A stretch of 64,000 nucleotides of DNA from Proteocatella sp051653405 (GTDB lineage Bacteria; Bacillota; Clostridia; Peptostreptococcales; Filifactoraceae): assembly GCA_051653405.1 (NCBI GenBank), contig JBOFWC010000062.1:1-64000 (forward strand). Direction: 5' to 3'. Within the stretch, counting starts at the first letter, position 1. Each line of letters starts with the position of its first letter. The position numbers and the translations under genes were made by a program. The notes below the pieces were generated by a model. The model was not told the origin of the DNA. It did no database searches and saw only the letters and a list, made by a program, of their open reading frames with translations. Below, piece by piece: positions 24,910 to 33,290 of the stretch.

Positions 24910-25668
24910 ATGTCAACAGTAATCACTTTTACAAACCAAAAGGGCGGAGTTGGAAAAACAACATCTTCAAGTGCTCTAATCTCAGGCCTTGCAATGAGAG
25001 GCCATAAGGTTTTAGGTATAGATTTAGATCCACAGGGAAATCTTGGATTCTATTTTGGAATAGATATAGAGAACAATATTTCAATATATGATGTATTTAA
25101 GGGAACTAATAGTATTGAATCGGCAATATACAAGACAGAAACCTGCGATATTATCCCTTCAAATATATTACTAAGCGGTGCAGAAATAGAATTTAATCAA
25201 TTCGGAAGAGAATATCTTCTAAAAAACGAACTTGCTCGAGTAAGTAGTAATTATGACTATATCGTCATAGATACCCCTCCAGCATTAAATGTACTTACTG
25301 TAAACGCTTATGTTGCTGCTAATCATCTTGTAATTCCTATGGTTCCTGAAATTTTAAGTCTTTTAGGAGTTTCTCAGCTTAAAGAAACCTTCATGGCGGT
25401 ACAAAAATTTTATAATCCAGATCTTAAAATACTTGGAATACTTCTAACAAAATTTAATGGCAGAACCATACTCGCAAGAGAAGTCCTTGAAATGGCACAG
25501 AAAATAGCTGTGCAGTTAGACACTTCTGTCCTTTCAGCTAAGATTCGTCCAGCTGTAGTAGTTGCAGAGTCTCCTGCTCATGGAGAAAGTATATTTGAAT
25601 ATGCACCAAATTCTAATCCTGCAATTGACTACAACGATTTTATAGATGAAATACTATCTAAATTCTAA
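24910..25668 (+). CDS. ParA/Soj-family ATPase, 252 aa
   Basis: Deviant Walker ATPase of the partition type. It starts STVITFTNQKGGVGKTT (deviant P-loop), with DLDPQGNLGFYFG (A' box), YIVIDTPPALN (Walker B), and the C-terminal ESPAHGESIFEYAP typical of Soj. No parB or parS is seen nearby. It lacks the FlhG N-terminal activating motif, so it is not called flhG. The ATG at 24910 follows GTGAGGG; an upstream in-frame start has no ribosome site. It is followed after 23 nt by the ComFB-domain gene, so the two probably act together. ParA proteins can position chemoreceptor arrays or flagella; such a role is only an inference here. Confidence 0.9.
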   Translation: MSTVITFTNQKGGVGKTTSSSALISGLAMRGHKVLGIDLDPQGNLGFYFGIDIENNISIYDVFKGTNSIESAIYKTETCDIIPSNILLSGAEIEFNQFGREYLLKNELARVSSNYDYIVIDTPPALNVLTVNAYVAANHLVIPMVPEILSLLGVSQLKETFMAVQKFYNPDLKILGILLTKFNGRTILAREVLEMAQKIAVQLDTSVLSAKIRPAVVVAESPAHGESIFEYAPNSNPAIDYNDFIDEILSKF

Positions 25669-25691
25669 CACTTTATATAAAGGGGGTTTTT

Positions 25692-26660
25692 ATGGCTAGA
25701 AAAACCAATAAAACAGCACATGTTCTTAACTTAATAACAAATGCTTCAGCACCAGAAGAAAATGACCTTCCTGTAGAAAATTCACTTTCTGATGATACTA
25801 TTCCAAGTAATTCACAAACTGAAAATAGTAGTTCTACTGATATTTCAAATCAAAATATTTCTAAAACAGAAACAACTTCGACTTCAGAAAATATCTCAGA
25901 TAAATCCGAAAATATTAAATCGCAATCAAGTCATACCTCATCACCCGTAGTAGAGATACTATATAATGAACATGACCCATTATCAGATATAATAAAAAAT
26001 GTACTTGAAGAAAATACTGATGAGATTCCATTAGAAGCTGCTAATATATCTGAGTACAAAATTGAATTTGATGATTTTGGAAATGAAATTGAGCTTCCTA
26101 ATCAATCTGCTAATGAACCTAATATGGAAAACGAACCCGCTTCAGCTAATGATATTAACATAACAGAAGCTATAGCTGAACTAGAGCCTGTAGCTGAAAC
26201 AGAGCCTGTAGCTGAAACAGAGCCTGTAGCTGAAACAGAGCCTGTAGCTGAAACAGAGCCTGTAGCTGAAACAGAGCCTGTAGCTGAACTAGAGCCTGTA
26301 GCTGAGAATGCTACACTTCTTGAAAGACTTGAAGCCTCAGGAAACTCGCATTTCCATGATAGGCAAGACTTAAATTCAATGCTAGATTTAGATTTTAAAT
26401 ATGTAAATGTTTACGAAAAAATAGTTCAAAATAAGCTTTTAGAGTATATGAAAAAGTTTGATATGTGTATGTGTGACAGATGTATAGTAGACACTTTTGC
26501 ACTTGCCGTTACTGAACTTCCTCCGAAGATAGTTGTAGTGAATAAAAATGAAGTCTTTCCTCTTATAAACTTTTTTGAGGTTCAAAACACTGCAATAATA
26601 TCTACAGCGCTTATAAAAGCTTGTATGCTTGTAAAAGAAAAACCTAATCATTCTAAATAA
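25692..26660 (+). CDS. Disordered repeat protein with C-terminal ComFB domain, 322 aa
   Basis: Residues 1-215 are acidic and low-complexity (Ser, Glu, Asn, Pro rich) and include seven EPVAE(T/L/N) hexapeptides (165-206). The C-terminal 100 residues or so match the ComFB family: VNVYEKIVQNKLLEYM, then CMCDRCIVDTFALAVTELPP (Cys pair plus DRC), then a NKNEVFPLINFFE helix. ComFB lies in the comF operon of Bacillus subtilis beside flagellar genes, and members have been described as cyclic-dinucleotide receptors. GGGGG precedes the ATG. Coupling to the ParA-like gene suggests a ParA partner whose ComFB head may sense a nucleotide second messenger; that is an inference. Confidence 0.8.
   Translation: MARKTNKTAHVLNLITNASAPEENDLPVENSLSDDTIPSNSQTENSSSTDISNQNISKTETTSTSENISDKSENIKSQSSHTSSPVVEILYNEHDPLSDIIKNVLEENTDEIPLEAANISEYKIEFDDFGNEIELPNQSANEPNMENEPASANDINITEAIAELEPVAETEPVAETEPVAETEPVAETEPVAETEPVAELEPVAENATLLERLEASGNSHFHDRQDLNSMLDLDFKYVNVYEKIVQNKLLEYMKKFDMCMCDRCIVDTFALAVTELPPKIVVVNKNEVFPLINFFEVQNTAIISTALIKACMLVKEKPNHSK
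26184..26309 (+). repeat. Seven tandem 18-bp repeats in the ComFB-protein gene
   Basis: Unit GAGCCTGTAGCTGAAACA, the first five copies identical, the last two diverging at the 3' end. It encodes EPVAET. The near-perfect DNA identity implies recent expansion by slippage. Confidence 0.95.
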
Positions 26661-26672
26661 AAAATACTATCA

Positions 26673-26715
26673 AAAAACCTCTAAAAAATTACTAGCCAAT
26701 TTTTTAGAGGTTTTT
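26673..26715. terminator. Bidirectional terminator (ComFB gene / end of the large fla-che operon)
   Basis: An 18-bp perfect stem (26673-26690 with 26698-26715, AAAAACCTCTAAAAAATT) and a 7-nt loop, with A and T tracts at the ends. It closes the plus-strand parA-comFB unit and the 25-kb minus-strand operon. Confidence 0.92.
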
Positions 26716-26731
26716 ATCTTAAAAAAACAAA

Positions 26732-27685
26732 TTATCTTGCTTCCGCTTTATTTCTCTTTGATTTTGCTAAAAGCATATCTATTATCTCTACTAAATGTCC
26801 TATCTCCGGCTTGCTAAGTTGTTCATCTGCTCCAAGACTTCTTCCCTTTATTCTCATTTCTTCATTTATTAGTGATGAGAATATTATAAGGGGTATCTTT
26901 TTAAATGCAAGGTCATCCTTTACAAGCTTTGTGAGTCTATGTCCATCCATCTTAGGCATCTCTATATCAGTTATTATTATACCTGGTTCAGGTATTGCTC
27001 CTTCAGGTGAATTTTTAACTTTATTTAAATAGTCCCAAGCTTCTTCTCCATTGTTACACTTTATTATATTAACATAACCCGCTCTTGTTAGCGCCTCTGT
27101 TATCATTTTAGATAACAGGACTGAATCTTCTGCTAAAAGTATTGGTACTTCATTTCGAGCTCTAACTCCCATTTTGGCTATAGTTTCTAGCTGAATTCCT
27201 GTTTCTGGAGCTATATCTGCCACGATTTTTTCAAAATCTAATATCGTTACTAAATCATCTTCGCACTGAGCTATTCCAGTAGCTATACCCTCTTCGCCCT
27301 CTCTGCTAAGCGTCTTATCTGGCTTTTGTATAGCTTTCCAAGATACTCTACTTATTCCAACTACCGTATGAACTCTAAACGCCATATATAGTTTATTGAA
27401 GTTAGTTATTATAAATAAGTCTTTTTCTTGTTTTTCAGTTTCTTTTCCAGATAAATACATTGGTAAATCTACTACAGTAAAAACTTTATCTCTAGGCTTA
27501 AAAATACCTTCTACTGCTGGGTGTGCATGAGGAATAGGTTTTACCTTACTAGCTGTCATAATTTCCTTTACTTTTGCAACATTTATCCCGTAAAGTTCAT
27601 CATAAATAGTAAATTCCATTATCTCAATCTCATTTGTCCCTGATTCCAATAATATCTCACTTTTCCCTCTTTTTATGTTGCTCAT
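26732..27685 (-). CDS. cheV: Chemotaxis protein CheV (CheW-receiver fusion), 317 aa
   Basis: Coupling protein with a phosphorylatable receiver, used for adaptation. A CheW-like domain (about 20-165; EFTIYDELYGINVAKVKEI, FKPRDKVFTVVDLP) is followed by a receiver (about 180-305) with D240 in IIITDIEMPKMDG and the conserved KP (LSKPE). The ATG at 27685 has AGAGGTG six bases upstream; the in-frame GTG three codons earlier is inside that site. Last gene of the large minus-strand operon, after cheC-cheD. Confidence 0.95.
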   Translation of the reverse strand: MSNIKRGKSEILLESGTNEIEIMEFTIYDELYGINVAKVKEIMTASKVKPIPHAHPAVEGIFKPRDKVFTVVDLPMYLSGKETEKQEKDLFIITNFNKLYMAFRVHTVVGISRVSWKAIQKPDKTLSREGEEGIATGIAQCEDDLVTILDFEKIVADIAPETGIQLETIAKMGVRARNEVPILLAEDSVLLSKMITEALTRAGYVNIIKCNNGEEAWDYLNKVKNSPEGAIPEPGIIITDIEMPKMDGHRLTKLVKDDLAFKKIPLIIFSSLINEEMRIKGRSLGADEQLSKPEIGHLVEIIDMLLAKSKRNKAEAR

Positions 27686-27712
27686 AGCGTTCACCTCTCT
27701 AGTTAATTTGCT

Positions 27713-28195
27713 TTAAAACACTAAATCCGCTTTACCAAACACTTTTATTCTAGCCATTCCTGTCCCTACATCAAAAGAAAGTGTACGTGCATAATTTGCC
27801 CCCGTATCTTCCTTTAATAGCTTTATTCCTTCCATTTTTAAGATACTTTTAGTGCTTAGTATATTTCTGTCCCCTATATTTCCAAGTGGTCCTGTCGCCT
27901 GAACATCGAACATTTTTGCCCCGCCTGCTATTTTTGCTACTATTCGTTCTTTTCTGGCTCCAAAAACTTCCATTTTCCTTATTGTTTCTCTTATTCCCGT
28001 ATCTGCATACTTAAAAACATTTTGGCCACCTGATGAAAGTGATTCTGGAAGCATTATATGAACCATTCCGCCAAGTTTTATAACTGGATCATAGAGGCAT
28101 ATTCCTATGCAAGAGCCAAGTGCATATGTTATTAAAGTCCCTTCGCTTCTTGCAATTTTCATATCTGCTATACCTACTATATATTTATTCTCCAT
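27713..28195 (-). CDS. cheD: Chemoreceptor glutamine deamidase CheD, 160 aa
   Basis: Deamidates receptor glutamines and, in the Bacillus pathway, binds CheC. The active-site Cys is C29 in YALGSCIGICLYD and the His is H46 in GGMVHIMLP. The family Thr-rich end and the IAGGAKMF segment are present. The ATG at 28195 overlaps the cheC stop, implying translational coupling and matching the physical CheC-CheD partnership. Confidence 0.95.
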   Translation of the reverse strand: MENKYIVGIADMKIARSEGTLITYALGSCIGICLYDPVIKLGGMVHIMLPESLSSGGQNVFKYADTGIRETIRKMEVFGARKERIVAKIAGGAKMFDVQATGPLGNIGDRNILSTKSILKMEGIKLLKEDTGANYARTLSFDVGTGMARIKVFGKADLVF

Positions 28196-28814
28196 TTTTA
28201 ATACCCAATTTCTCAAACAGTTTATTTAATGATTCCATTTCCGGTACTAATATCAAGTTGCCGCCTATTTCTTGATCATCGCAGATCAAACTTCCTCCTA
28301 TCGTCATTATTTTATCTGTTTCATACCCAAATTCTATCATCGGTACACTTAAAATTCCACCTAACATATTTGTTGATATTCCTGGAACTGAGAGTTTAAC
28401 ACTTATTCCAACTAAGCTAGTAAGTGAATTTATGTAAGAAGATATGATTATATTCCCAATTTCTATAAGTGCTGATGTCTCCATCTCTCCAATCTGTGAA
28501 TAATCATCAATTTCTTCTGACATTAAATTCTTTAAAATTACATTAATAAATGTAAGATCTTGGATATATAGCATCAACCCATTTATATCCCCTGTAATCC
28601 TAGTAAGTACCCCTACTACGATTTTTTCTGGTCCTCCAAGTTTGTATACAGCATCATTATATCCTAGTATGGATACATCTGGCTGTGTCATTTGAATTCT
28701 TCTAGAAAGCATGGAAGCAAGTGCTGTTGCTGCATTTCCTATACCGATACTCCCGATTTCTCTAAGAACATCGATTCCCATACTATCAATTTGTTCGTAA
28801 TTGGTTATTCTCAA
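28185..28814 (-). CDS. cheC: CheY-P phosphatase CheC, 209 aa
   Basis: Dephosphorylates CheY-P and is stimulated by CheD. CheC has two ExxN active sites. The first here reads EIGS (E19...S22), losing the Asn; the second, EIGN (E118...N121), is intact, so probably only the second acts. TTG start with AAGGGAGG upstream. It precedes cheD, with which it overlaps. Confidence 0.93.
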   Translation of the reverse strand: MRITNYEQIDSMGIDVLREIGSIGIGNAATALASMLSRRIQMTQPDVSILGYNDAVYKLGGPEKIVVGVLTRITGDINGLMLYIQDLTFINVILKNLMSEEIDDYSQIGEMETSALIEIGNIIISSYINSLTSLVGISVKLSVPGISTNMLGGILSVPMIEFGYETDKIMTIGGSLICDDQEIGGNLILVPEMESLNKLFEKLGIKNGE

Positions 28815-28833
28815 GTTAAACCTCCCTTATTAA

Positions 28834-29553
28834 TTATCTAAGTGAATTTACCATTCCTGTAATTTCATCTGATGTCTGTATCATTTTTATGGCAAATTGA
28901 TATGCTCTTTGGGTTTCAACTATTTTTGACATTTCTCTAGCTAAATCCACATTTGACATTTCAACTGAACCTCTCTCAAGTATTTCTCCTTCTAAAACTA
29001 ACTCTGGTGTCCCATTTTTAGGTGTGGGTTTGAATTTCCCATCTCCCAAACTCTCCATACCATTTAATATTTGAAATGTAAACACCCCTATATCCGGCAA
29101 CTCCTCTGCATTTGCAATTACTATAGGTTCCTGATTAGAATCTAGAACATAATAGCCTTCTTTGCTAACTAAATTAAAATTATCTCCATCAAAATCTACC
29201 GGTTGAGACATCATAAAACTTCCATCTCTAGTATAAAAAACTTCTCTTGTAACCGGACTTTGAACTGCAAAATACCCAGCACCTCTAATTGCATAGTCTA
29301 AATTACTTCCTGTATTGCTCAGTTGCCCCTGACTAAAATCAGTTTCTGTTTGATCTACTTTAATTCCAGTTCCTGACTTTAAGCTTCTTGACTGTTGCGC
29401 TTCATTTATATTATTGTATATTAGATTTGAAAATACTGAGTTTTTTGTTTTGTATCCATCTGTATTTATATTGGCTAAATTGTTCGATATTATATCAAGT
29501 CTAGATTGATGCATTCCTGCACCAACTGATGCCGTATAAAAAGATTGATTCAT
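28834..29553 (-). CDS. Flagellar rod protein, FlgG/FlhP type, 239 aa
   Basis: Hook-basal-body family protein: N-terminal LDIISNNLANINTDGYKT, central SNLDYAIRGAGYFAVQSPVT followed by YTRDGSFMM, and C-terminal EMSKIVETQRAYQFAIKMIQTSDEI. These are FlgF/FlgG hallmarks. It is the second of a tandem pair, equivalent to flhO-flhP of Bacillus subtilis, and likely forms the distal rod. AGGAGG precedes the ATG. Confidence 0.9.
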   Translation of the reverse strand: MNQSFYTASVGAGMHQSRLDIISNNLANINTDGYKTKNSVFSNLIYNNINEAQQSRSLKSGTGIKVDQTETDFSQGQLSNTGSNLDYAIRGAGYFAVQSPVTREVFYTRDGSFMMSQPVDFDGDNFNLVSKEGYYVLDSNQEPIVIANAEELPDIGVFTFQILNGMESLGDGKFKPTPKNGTPELVLEGEILERGSVEMSNVDLAREMSKIVETQRAYQFAIKMIQTSDEITGMVNSLR

Positions 29554-29563
29554 ATTTTACCTC

Positions 29564-30310
29564 CTATACTCTTCCTATTTCTGTAGTAGATTTCTCCATC
29601 AGTCTGTCGTACATCTTTAAAATTTGAGAGGCACTTTGTATAGCTCTTTGACTTCTCATCATAAGCGTCATCTCATCTACCATAGATACATTTGCACGTT
29701 CTAATGCCCCCTGAAGAATTCCGCCATCTACTTCTACTGGATTATTCCCTACTATATGTCCTTCTCTATTTTTATTTATCTGATCATAATTTCCAAAATT
29801 TACCACTCTTATATCATCTATATAATTTCCTGCACTATCTGTTATCGAGCCAGCGGAATCTATTGCGATATCTTCTGTAGTTAAAAGTATAGGTCCACCT
29901 GATTTTCCCACAACTCGCCCTACTCCTGGAAGCGTCAAGTAACCCTCATTATCAGTTATAAACGATCCATTTCTTGTATAAATATTTCCATTTCTTGTTT
30001 GAATCTCAAAAAAACCAGGATTCCTTAAAGCTACATGAAGCATATTGCCAGTCTGTTCAAATCCCCCTTGAGAAAAATTTGTTATAGTTTCTTCTGCTGT
30101 CACTATCATCGATGTCGTGTTAAGTTCTGTCTTATTGCTTCTATCCGTATTCCCTGTTCTTGCAAGCATTTGCTCTTTAAATGTAGTTGCTGTCATTGTA
30201 TCTTTTTTAAAACCTGGCGTTGATACATTGACCATATTATTACTTACTACATCTAAGTTTCTATTCTGGGTTATCATCGAAGATGATAGATTGTAAAATC
30301 CTTTTAACAT
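29564..30310 (-). CDS. Flagellar rod protein, FlgF/FlhO type, 248 aa
   Basis: Paralogue of the next gene: N-terminal NRNLDVVSNNMVNVSTPGFK, central VALRNPGFFEIQTRNGNIY, and C-terminal MMRSQRAIQSASQILKMYD. It is the first of the tandem rod pair downstream of sigD. FlgF versus FlgG roles cannot be separated with certainty from sequence alone. Confidence 0.88.
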   Translation of the reverse strand: MLKGFYNLSSSMITQNRNLDVVSNNMVNVSTPGFKKDTMTATTFKEQMLARTGNTDRSNKTELNTTSMIVTAEETITNFSQGGFEQTGNMLHVALRNPGFFEIQTRNGNIYTRNGSFITDNEGYLTLPGVGRVVGKSGGPILLTTEDIAIDSAGSITDSAGNYIDDIRVVNFGNYDQINKNREGHIVGNNPVEVDGGILQGALERANVSMVDEMTLMMRSQRAIQSASQILKMYDRLMEKSTTEIGRV

Positions 30311-30330
30311 ATTAATCCCTTTCAGTAAAA

Positions 30331-31107
30331 CTATAGCATAAATTTTTTCATCTCTTGTCTAAGTTTCTTTATTGCATTCGCATGGATTTGTGAAATTCTT
30401 GGTTCACTAACATTTAGGTCTTCCGCTATTTCTCGCATATTTTTGTTTTTATGATAATACATTATAATAACTTGTCTTTCTCTATCCCTCAATATATCTA
30501 AACAATGCTTAAGCACTTTCTCCATTTCATCATTTAATAGGATATTTTCTGGAGAATACTCTATGTCCGCTGGAGGAATTTTTGAAGCTTTTCTATTATC
30601 TCCTGTATCTTCAGTTATAAGCTCTAATGACAATACTCCAAAAAAATTACTTTTAGAAACCTTTTCTCTATATTGATCTATTGTTATGCCAAGATGGTTT
30701 GCAATATCATTTTCTGAAGGCATACGCCCATTTACTGCATAGAGTTGATTTATTGCTTCACTTATTTCTTTTGCTGATTTTCTAATGCTTCTAGGTACCC
30801 AGTCTTGTTTTCTAGCCATATCTATTATAAGCCCTTTGATTCTTTTGTTTATGTAAGTGTCAAACTTAACATTCTTTTCTAAATCAAACTTGTCTATGGC
30901 CTTCATAAGTGCAATCACACCTTCATTAACAATATCTTCAGTTTGTGCAAATCCAGAATATACATCTTTCATCTTTATTGCAATTTTTCTTACAACTGGC
31001 ACATATCTAAGCACAATTTCCTGCTTTATTACATGATCATGAGTTTCTTTATATTCTGCCAGTAATTCTTCACTGCTTTTAGATTCAATATCTCTGTAAA
31101 AAGTCAT
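30331..31107 (-). CDS. sigD: Flagellar sigma factor sigma-28 (SigD/FliA), 258 aa
   Basis: Directs RNA polymerase to late flagellar and chemotaxis genes. Region 2 (YVPVVRKIAIKMKDVYSGF, then EDIVNEGVIALMKAIDKFD), the WVPRSIRKSAKEI segment and region 4 (LRDRERQVIIMYYHKNKNMR, helix-turn-helix SEPRISQIHANAIKKLR) are clear. It follows flhA directly, without the flhF-flhG genes usual in this group. No flgM anti-sigma gene was seen in the window. Confidence 0.96.
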   Translation of the reverse strand: MTFYRDIESKSSEELLAEYKETHDHVIKQEIVLRYVPVVRKIAIKMKDVYSGFAQTEDIVNEGVIALMKAIDKFDLEKNVKFDTYINKRIKGLIIDMARKQDWVPRSIRKSAKEISEAINQLYAVNGRMPSENDIANHLGITIDQYREKVSKSNFFGVLSLELITEDTGDNRKASKIPPADIEYSPENILLNDEMEKVLKHCLDILRDRERQVIIMYYHKNKNMREIAEDLNVSEPRISQIHANAIKKLRQEMKKFML

Positions 31108-31133
31108 CTTTTACTCCCGATTAATATAATTAT

Positions 31134-33236
31134 CTATGCACTTATATTCCCAATTGATTGTATTTGAACATTGTTTGCAATTTCATTGAACGAAATTACA
31201 TAGATATTTGGAAAAAATTGTTCTATAAGCCTATAAAAATAAACTCTTACTACATGACTTGTAAGTATTATTGGTCTCTGTGCTAATTCATTGAAGACCT
31301 TCATATGTTCTGAAAGCTGCATTATTATTTTTTGCATTACATCTGGGCTAAGCGCTAGATATATTCCATTCTCACTTCTTGCCAAACTATTTACTATAGT
31401 CTTTTCTAAATCTGCATCCAGTGTAACTACCTTTAGCTGACCATTTTCACAAAATCTTCTTGTAATAGTACGCTTAAGTGCAACTCTTATATTTTCTGTA
31501 ATAGTGTCTATATCTCTACTAGTAGCCGTGGTATCTATTATGCTTTCAAGTATTGTAGATATATCTTTTATAGGCACACCTTCCTTTAGTAAATTGGATA
31601 ATATTTTTTGAAAGTTAGCATAGCTTATGATATCTGGAAAAGCCTCTTCCACAAGTTCTGGAATCTGTTGCTTGGTGTTTTCTACAAGCTGCATAACCTC
31701 AGCTCTTCCCAAAAGCTCATATGCATGTTTTTTTACTGTCTCTGACAAATGGGTAAGCATAACTGAAAGTGGATCTATTACTGTATATCCATATATTTCA
31801 GCAATTTCCTTTTTATCTGGAGTTATCCATTTACTTGGTATCCCATAAGCTGGTTCTATAGTTTCTATACCATCAACATCACCTGATGGTTTTGAGGGCT
31901 CAAGTGCAAGATAGTAGTCTACAAGCAACTCCCCTTTTGCAATTTCTTCACCTTTTATCTTTATCGTATATTGATTTGTGCTTATATTTGAGCTGTCTCT
32001 AAGTCTTATGGATGGAATTACAAATCCCATTTCCTGTGCATATTGTCTTCTAAATATAACTATACGACTTATAAGGTTTCCTCCACTCGCTTCATCCACA
32101 AGTGGTATAAGACTATATCCAAATTCCATTTCTATCGGCTCTACTGTAAGTAGCTGATATATATTATTTACATCTTTATAATACTCATTTTCGTCTATGG
32201 CCTGTTCTACGGGAACCCCTTCTGGTAATCCCCCTACAGCTGTCCCCCCTGCTAATGAAGCATCTTGAATTCCACCTTCAGTTGCAAGCATATTCTCCTT
32301 CATCGTTTTAGCACTATTATATCCAAGCCCTAAAAGCATAGATGATATGATTATAAGCTGTAAATGTGGCATTCCTGGAGCAATTGCAAGTGCTCCAAGT
32401 AACCCTCCAGCTGTCATAAGCGCTTGTGGCTGTGCTAAAAATTGTTTCGATACGTCTTTATTTAAGCTTCCTTCAGAAACTGCCCTTGTAACTATCATTC
32501 CAGTTGCTACTGATATTAAAAGTGCTGGAATCTGAGATACCAAACCATCTCCAATAGTTGCAATTGAATATACCTGTAAAACTTCTCCAAAGGCCATACT
32601 TGACTGAACTATACCAATTATGGTTCCTGCTATAAAGTTTATCATAGTTATAAGTATGGACATTACCGCATCACCTTTTACTATCTTAGTGGCTCCATCC
32701 ATCGCTCCATAAAAGTCTGCTTCTTTTTGAATCTTGTATCGTCTTCCTCTTGCCTCTTGTTCATCTATAAGTCCTGAGCTTAAGTCCGCATCTATTGCCA
32801 TCTGCTTCCCTGGCATTGCGTCTAGTGTAAATCTTGCTGCAACTTCTGCTACCCTCTCAGCACCTTTTGTAATTACTATAAATTGAACCAATACTATAAT
32901 TAAAAATATTATAACCCCTACAATTATATTCCCCTGAAGTACAAATGTACCAAATGCCTTTATTACTTCTCCTGCTTCTCCTTGTTTTGTTAATATAAGT
33001 CTAGTTGAGGATATATTAAGTCCAAGTCTGAAAAGCGTAGTTATTAAAAGTAGAGAAGGGAATATGGAAAATTCTAGTGATTCTTTTATATTCATACTTA
33101 TTAATAAAATTACAAGTGATACCGATATGTTTAATATAAACATAACATCCAGAATAAACGGACTAAGCGGTATTACAAGTAATAAAACTATCACTATTAC
33201 GAATAGGGATACAGCGTTGTTTAAAAGTAGTTTCAT
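31134..33236 (-). CDS. flhA: Flagellar export gate protein FlhA, 700 aa
   Basis: Nonameric export gate subunit. About eight N-terminal membrane helices (1-330) include the conserved cytoplasmic FHIPEP-type loop (TKGAERVAEVAARFTLDAMP, then KQMAIDADLSSGLI). A large cytoplasmic substrate-docking domain follows (about 360-700). The start is ambiguous: ATG at 33236 lies some way after GGAG, and an in-frame GTG at 33254 is also possible (706 aa). It sits between flhB and sigD. Confidence 0.96.
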   Translation of the reverse strand: MKLLLNNAVSLFVIVIVLLLVIPLSPFILDVMFILNISVSLVILLISMNIKESLEFSIFPSLLLITTLFRLGLNISSTRLILTKQGEAGEVIKAFGTFVLQGNIIVGVIIFLIIVLVQFIVITKGAERVAEVAARFTLDAMPGKQMAIDADLSSGLIDEQEARGRRYKIQKEADFYGAMDGATKIVKGDAVMSILITMINFIAGTIIGIVQSSMAFGEVLQVYSIATIGDGLVSQIPALLISVATGMIVTRAVSEGSLNKDVSKQFLAQPQALMTAGGLLGALAIAPGMPHLQLIIISSMLLGLGYNSAKTMKENMLATEGGIQDASLAGGTAVGGLPEGVPVEQAIDENEYYKDVNNIYQLLTVEPIEMEFGYSLIPLVDEASGGNLISRIVIFRRQYAQEMGFVIPSIRLRDSSNISTNQYTIKIKGEEIAKGELLVDYYLALEPSKPSGDVDGIETIEPAYGIPSKWITPDKKEIAEIYGYTVIDPLSVMLTHLSETVKKHAYELLGRAEVMQLVENTKQQIPELVEEAFPDIISYANFQKILSNLLKEGVPIKDISTILESIIDTTATSRDIDTITENIRVALKRTITRRFCENGQLKVVTLDADLEKTIVNSLARSENGIYLALSPDVMQKIIMQLSEHMKVFNELAQRPIILTSHVVRVYFYRLIEQFFPNIYVISFNEIANNVQIQSIGNISA

Positions 33237-33290
33237 ATCTATTTCTTTCTCCACTATGCTCTATATAATGGTGTTACCCTTATTGTCTAT

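Noticed and set aside
24910..25668. Calling the ParA-like gene flhG (or minD)
   Set aside because: It has the Soj-type C-terminus (GESIFEYAP) and lacks the FlhG N-terminal activating helix and a MinD membrane-targeting tail; no flhF beside it.
26184..26309. CRISPR-like direct repeats
   Set aside because: Units are contiguous without spacers, in frame, and encode a protein repeat.
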